Shown piece by piece: positions 62,636 to 64,000 of a DNA stretch of 64,000 nt (its first letter is position 1; every line of letters starts with the position of its first letter). A model generated the notes under the pieces. It was not told where the DNA came from. It did not search any database and saw only the letters and a list, made by a program, of their open reading frames with translations. The stretch comes from an uncultured Isosphaeraceae bacterium (GTDB lineage Bacteria > Planctomycetota > Planctomycetia > Isosphaerales > Isosphaeraceae), in the NCBI GenBank assembly GCA_945957605.1, contig CAMFLR010000012.1:1-64000 (forward strand), read 5' to 3'. The position numbers and the translations under genes are program-made.

Positions 62636-63256
62636 ATGCTCAAACGATCAAATTCGACCGCGGATACTCCGCAGGTCAGCCCCACCGAACTTACGCCTGT
62701 CCAAACCGGTCGACGATGGATACGTGGCCTTTTCATGGGACCGATTTTTCCGGTCGCTGGCGTGGTCATCGCGACGGTTAGCTTGCTGCGATCGTGCGGC
62801 GACAGTCCGTTTTTTCACGGTCTCGGTGGCCGCGACCTGGCTGAAATTGAGGAGACGATCAAAGCACCGGCGTCTCGTCCCAAGGTGCTTTATCCCGCGA
62901 GTTTGCTCGCAATTCTGAGCAAGGCGGAGCCCGGCGCGTTGAACTTCGCGTGGTTCGAACGCGAGTGGATTCGCACGCACGATAAGCCGTGCGAACTGAA
63001 GTTTCTGATGCCGAATTGGAGTTATCAGAACCCAACGACGGGTTCGGTTCAGAAAGGCTGGCAGCCAGGGCCGGGGAGCGAAATCGATCCTGCGACCGGC
63101 GCCCGGAAAACGTTGTGTCCCATCACGGCGGCGAACTGGAGCTTTGTCGTTTCCATCGACGAAATTCGTCGGAAATCGGGCGATGGTTGTGGGGTTGATG
63201 AATTGACGGGTTATCGTTTCGAGCCGTTCGACGATGATAAGCCTGCCGGCAAGTGA
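62636..63256 (+). CDS. Hypothetical membrane-anchored protein
   Basis: This 206-residue protein starts at 62636 with GAGGTG upstream. A hydrophobic segment (about residues 28-48; GLFMGPIFPVAGVVIATVSLL) is followed by a soluble domain. No family recognised. It is convergent with the AhpD-like gene. Confidence 0.65.
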   Translation: MLKRSNSTADTPQVSPTELTPVQTGRRWIRGLFMGPIFPVAGVVIATVSLLRSCGDSPFFHGLGGRDLAEIEETIKAPASRPKVLYPASLLAILSKAEPGALNFAWFEREWIRTHDKPCELKFLMPNWSYQNPTTGSVQKGWQPGPGSEIDPATGARKTLCPITAANWSFVVSIDEIRRKSGDGCGVDELTGYRFEPFDDDKPAGK

Positions 63257-63260
63257 AATG

Positions 63261-63318
63261 AAAACAGCCTTCACGATGCGTCTGCCCAAGGGACTCGGGC
63301 CGTGCGTCGTGAAGGCTG
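63261..63318 (-). terminator. Bidirectional terminator hairpin
   Basis: A perfect 12-bp stem (CAGCCTTCACGA at 63265-63276 with TCGTGAAGGCTG at 63307-63318) lies between convergent genes. On the minus strand it is followed by TTTTCATTT. Confidence 0.75.
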
Positions 63319-63343
63319 AAGGAGGGGGGATTCCGACTGCGGT

Positions 63344-64000
63344 TTATTCTTCGATCGGCAGACCAGCGGCTTCGGTCACGCGATCGAGCCAGGCGCGGGT
63401 CGTCACGAAGCTGATGAGCTGCACGGTGTCACGCGGACCGTTGAGCTTCACCGCTTCGGCGACATCCGAGTCGGTCAGGACGACCGGCGACGATGCCAGC
63501 TTGCGAGCGACGGTGAACGCTGCGCGATCGGCTTCGCTGAAGTCGGACCAATCGCCGTCGAGCTTGTAGATCTGCTCATCGGTCTGGCCAAGTTCCTTGA
63601 GCTTCTTCTTCGCCAGGCCAGCGGCATACCAGGCGCGATCGCCTCGGGCGATGATCCACGCCGCTTGAGCCTTGAGCAACGGCTTCAGGTTCGTCTTCTC
63701 GTCGTGGTTACGCACGGCCGCAACGCGGTTGGTGCCTTCACGCGGGAAGTTAGCGGCAAGGCGAACCCAGTTCGGCAGCGGACCTTCGGGCCAGATTTCC
63801 GAGAACGCGGCGCGGGCCTTGGCTTCATCAACCATCGGCAGGCGAGCGGTGCGCTTCTTGGCCGCTTCGAGGGCCTTTTCGGTTTCCTCGCGCGATTCGA
63901 GCTTGGGACGCACGCTTACGGTGCGGCTGGTCGCAGCGCCGGCCGAATCAAAAGTCACCGCGGCAACCTTCGAGATCGTCTTCTGGTTCTTCTCGGCAGT
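63344..64000 (-). CDS. AhpD/carboxymuconolactone-decarboxylase-like protein, 5' part cut by window
   Basis: The reading frame is open to the right edge (codons upstream of a GTG at 63958 read TAEKNQKTISKVAAV...), so the true start lies beyond the window. At least 218 residues are present. The C-terminal region (about the last 120 residues; WIIARGDRAWYAAGLAKKKLKELGQTDEQI...LDGDWSDFSEADRAAFTVARKL) resembles the all-helical AhpD/CMD family. The usual CxxC of AhpD is not present here, so redox activity is doubtful. Confidence 0.65.
   Translation of the reverse strand, partial: TAEKNQKTISKVAAVTFDSAGAATSRTVSVRPKLESREETEKALEAAKKRTARLPMVDEAKARAAFSEIWPEGPLPNWVRLAANFPREGTNRVAAVRNHDEKTNLKPLLKAQAAWIIARGDRAWYAAGLAKKKLKELGQTDEQIYKLDGDWSDFSEADRAAFTVARKLASSPVVLTDSDVAEAVKLNGPRDTVQLISFVTTRAWLDRVTEAAGLPIEE

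Overview
The window reads as a chromosomal segment of a high-GC planctomycete, probably of the Gemmata/Isosphaera side of the phylum. This rests on several features seen together: two membrane-linked Hanks-type Ser/Thr kinases (one with a predicted beta-helix ectodomain), an FHA reader, a sigma/anti-sigma pair of the planctomycete type, a PEP-CTERM exported protein, a Tat-dependent Gfo/Idh/MocA oxidoreductase with an NRRDFLK motif, a double-length UvrA, and many secreted proteins of unknown function. The assignment is inference from gene content; no rRNA or other phylogenetic marker is present. I saw no tRNA, rRNA, CRISPR array, transposase or prophage.

Layout. 0-14.4 kb is a signalling and envelope region: a secreted tandem truncated globin, a kinase convergent with an ECF-like sigma factor and its zinc-binding partner, a pair of paralogous small membrane proteins, a Pro-rich secreted protein, a second kinase, an FHA protein, a coiled-coil protein and a CitMHS/NhaD-like antiporter. 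14.4-18.6 kb holds two 439-residue paralogous membrane proteins flanking a cytochrome P460-type lipoprotein. 18.8-26.8 kb carries a primary-like sigma factor, an M28 peptidase, a thioredoxin-fold protein that has lost one active-site cysteine, PII (glnB), a HAD phosphatase and a receiver-like protein. 27-35 kb holds a dihydroxyacetone kinase and a probable four-gene operon for an extracytoplasmic redox system: a membrane protein, a Tat-exported DUF362 protein, a NapH-NapG fusion and a BNR/sialidase-fold protein.

35-43 kb includes housekeeping genes (ftsY, a PHP phosphoesterase and nusB with a long N-terminal extension) and an ExbB-ExbD-ExbD operon. 43-48 kb holds hypothetical genes, a SnoaL-HTH fusion and a PEP-CTERM protein, followed by about 0.96 kb of non-coding DNA in front of uvrA. 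48-54.4 kb is one 2131-residue tandem UvrA. 54.6-64 kb carries a vWA protein, a large membrane pyrophosphatase, a HicB-like orphan, small membrane proteins, a DUF983 protein, the Gfo/Idh/MocA oxidoreductase and, at the right edge, a 5'-truncated AhpD-like gene.

Intergenic DNA carries short dispersed elements. One group is bounded by GGGTGSC/GSCACCC ends with a palindrome at each end; two 116-117 bp copies are plainly homologous along their length. A second family has a roughly 33-base core (TTGAACAKAAG...CGAAG) and occurs as an inverted pair and as a single copy. Several strong hairpins look like terminators, and a large nested hairpin precedes the receiver-like gene.
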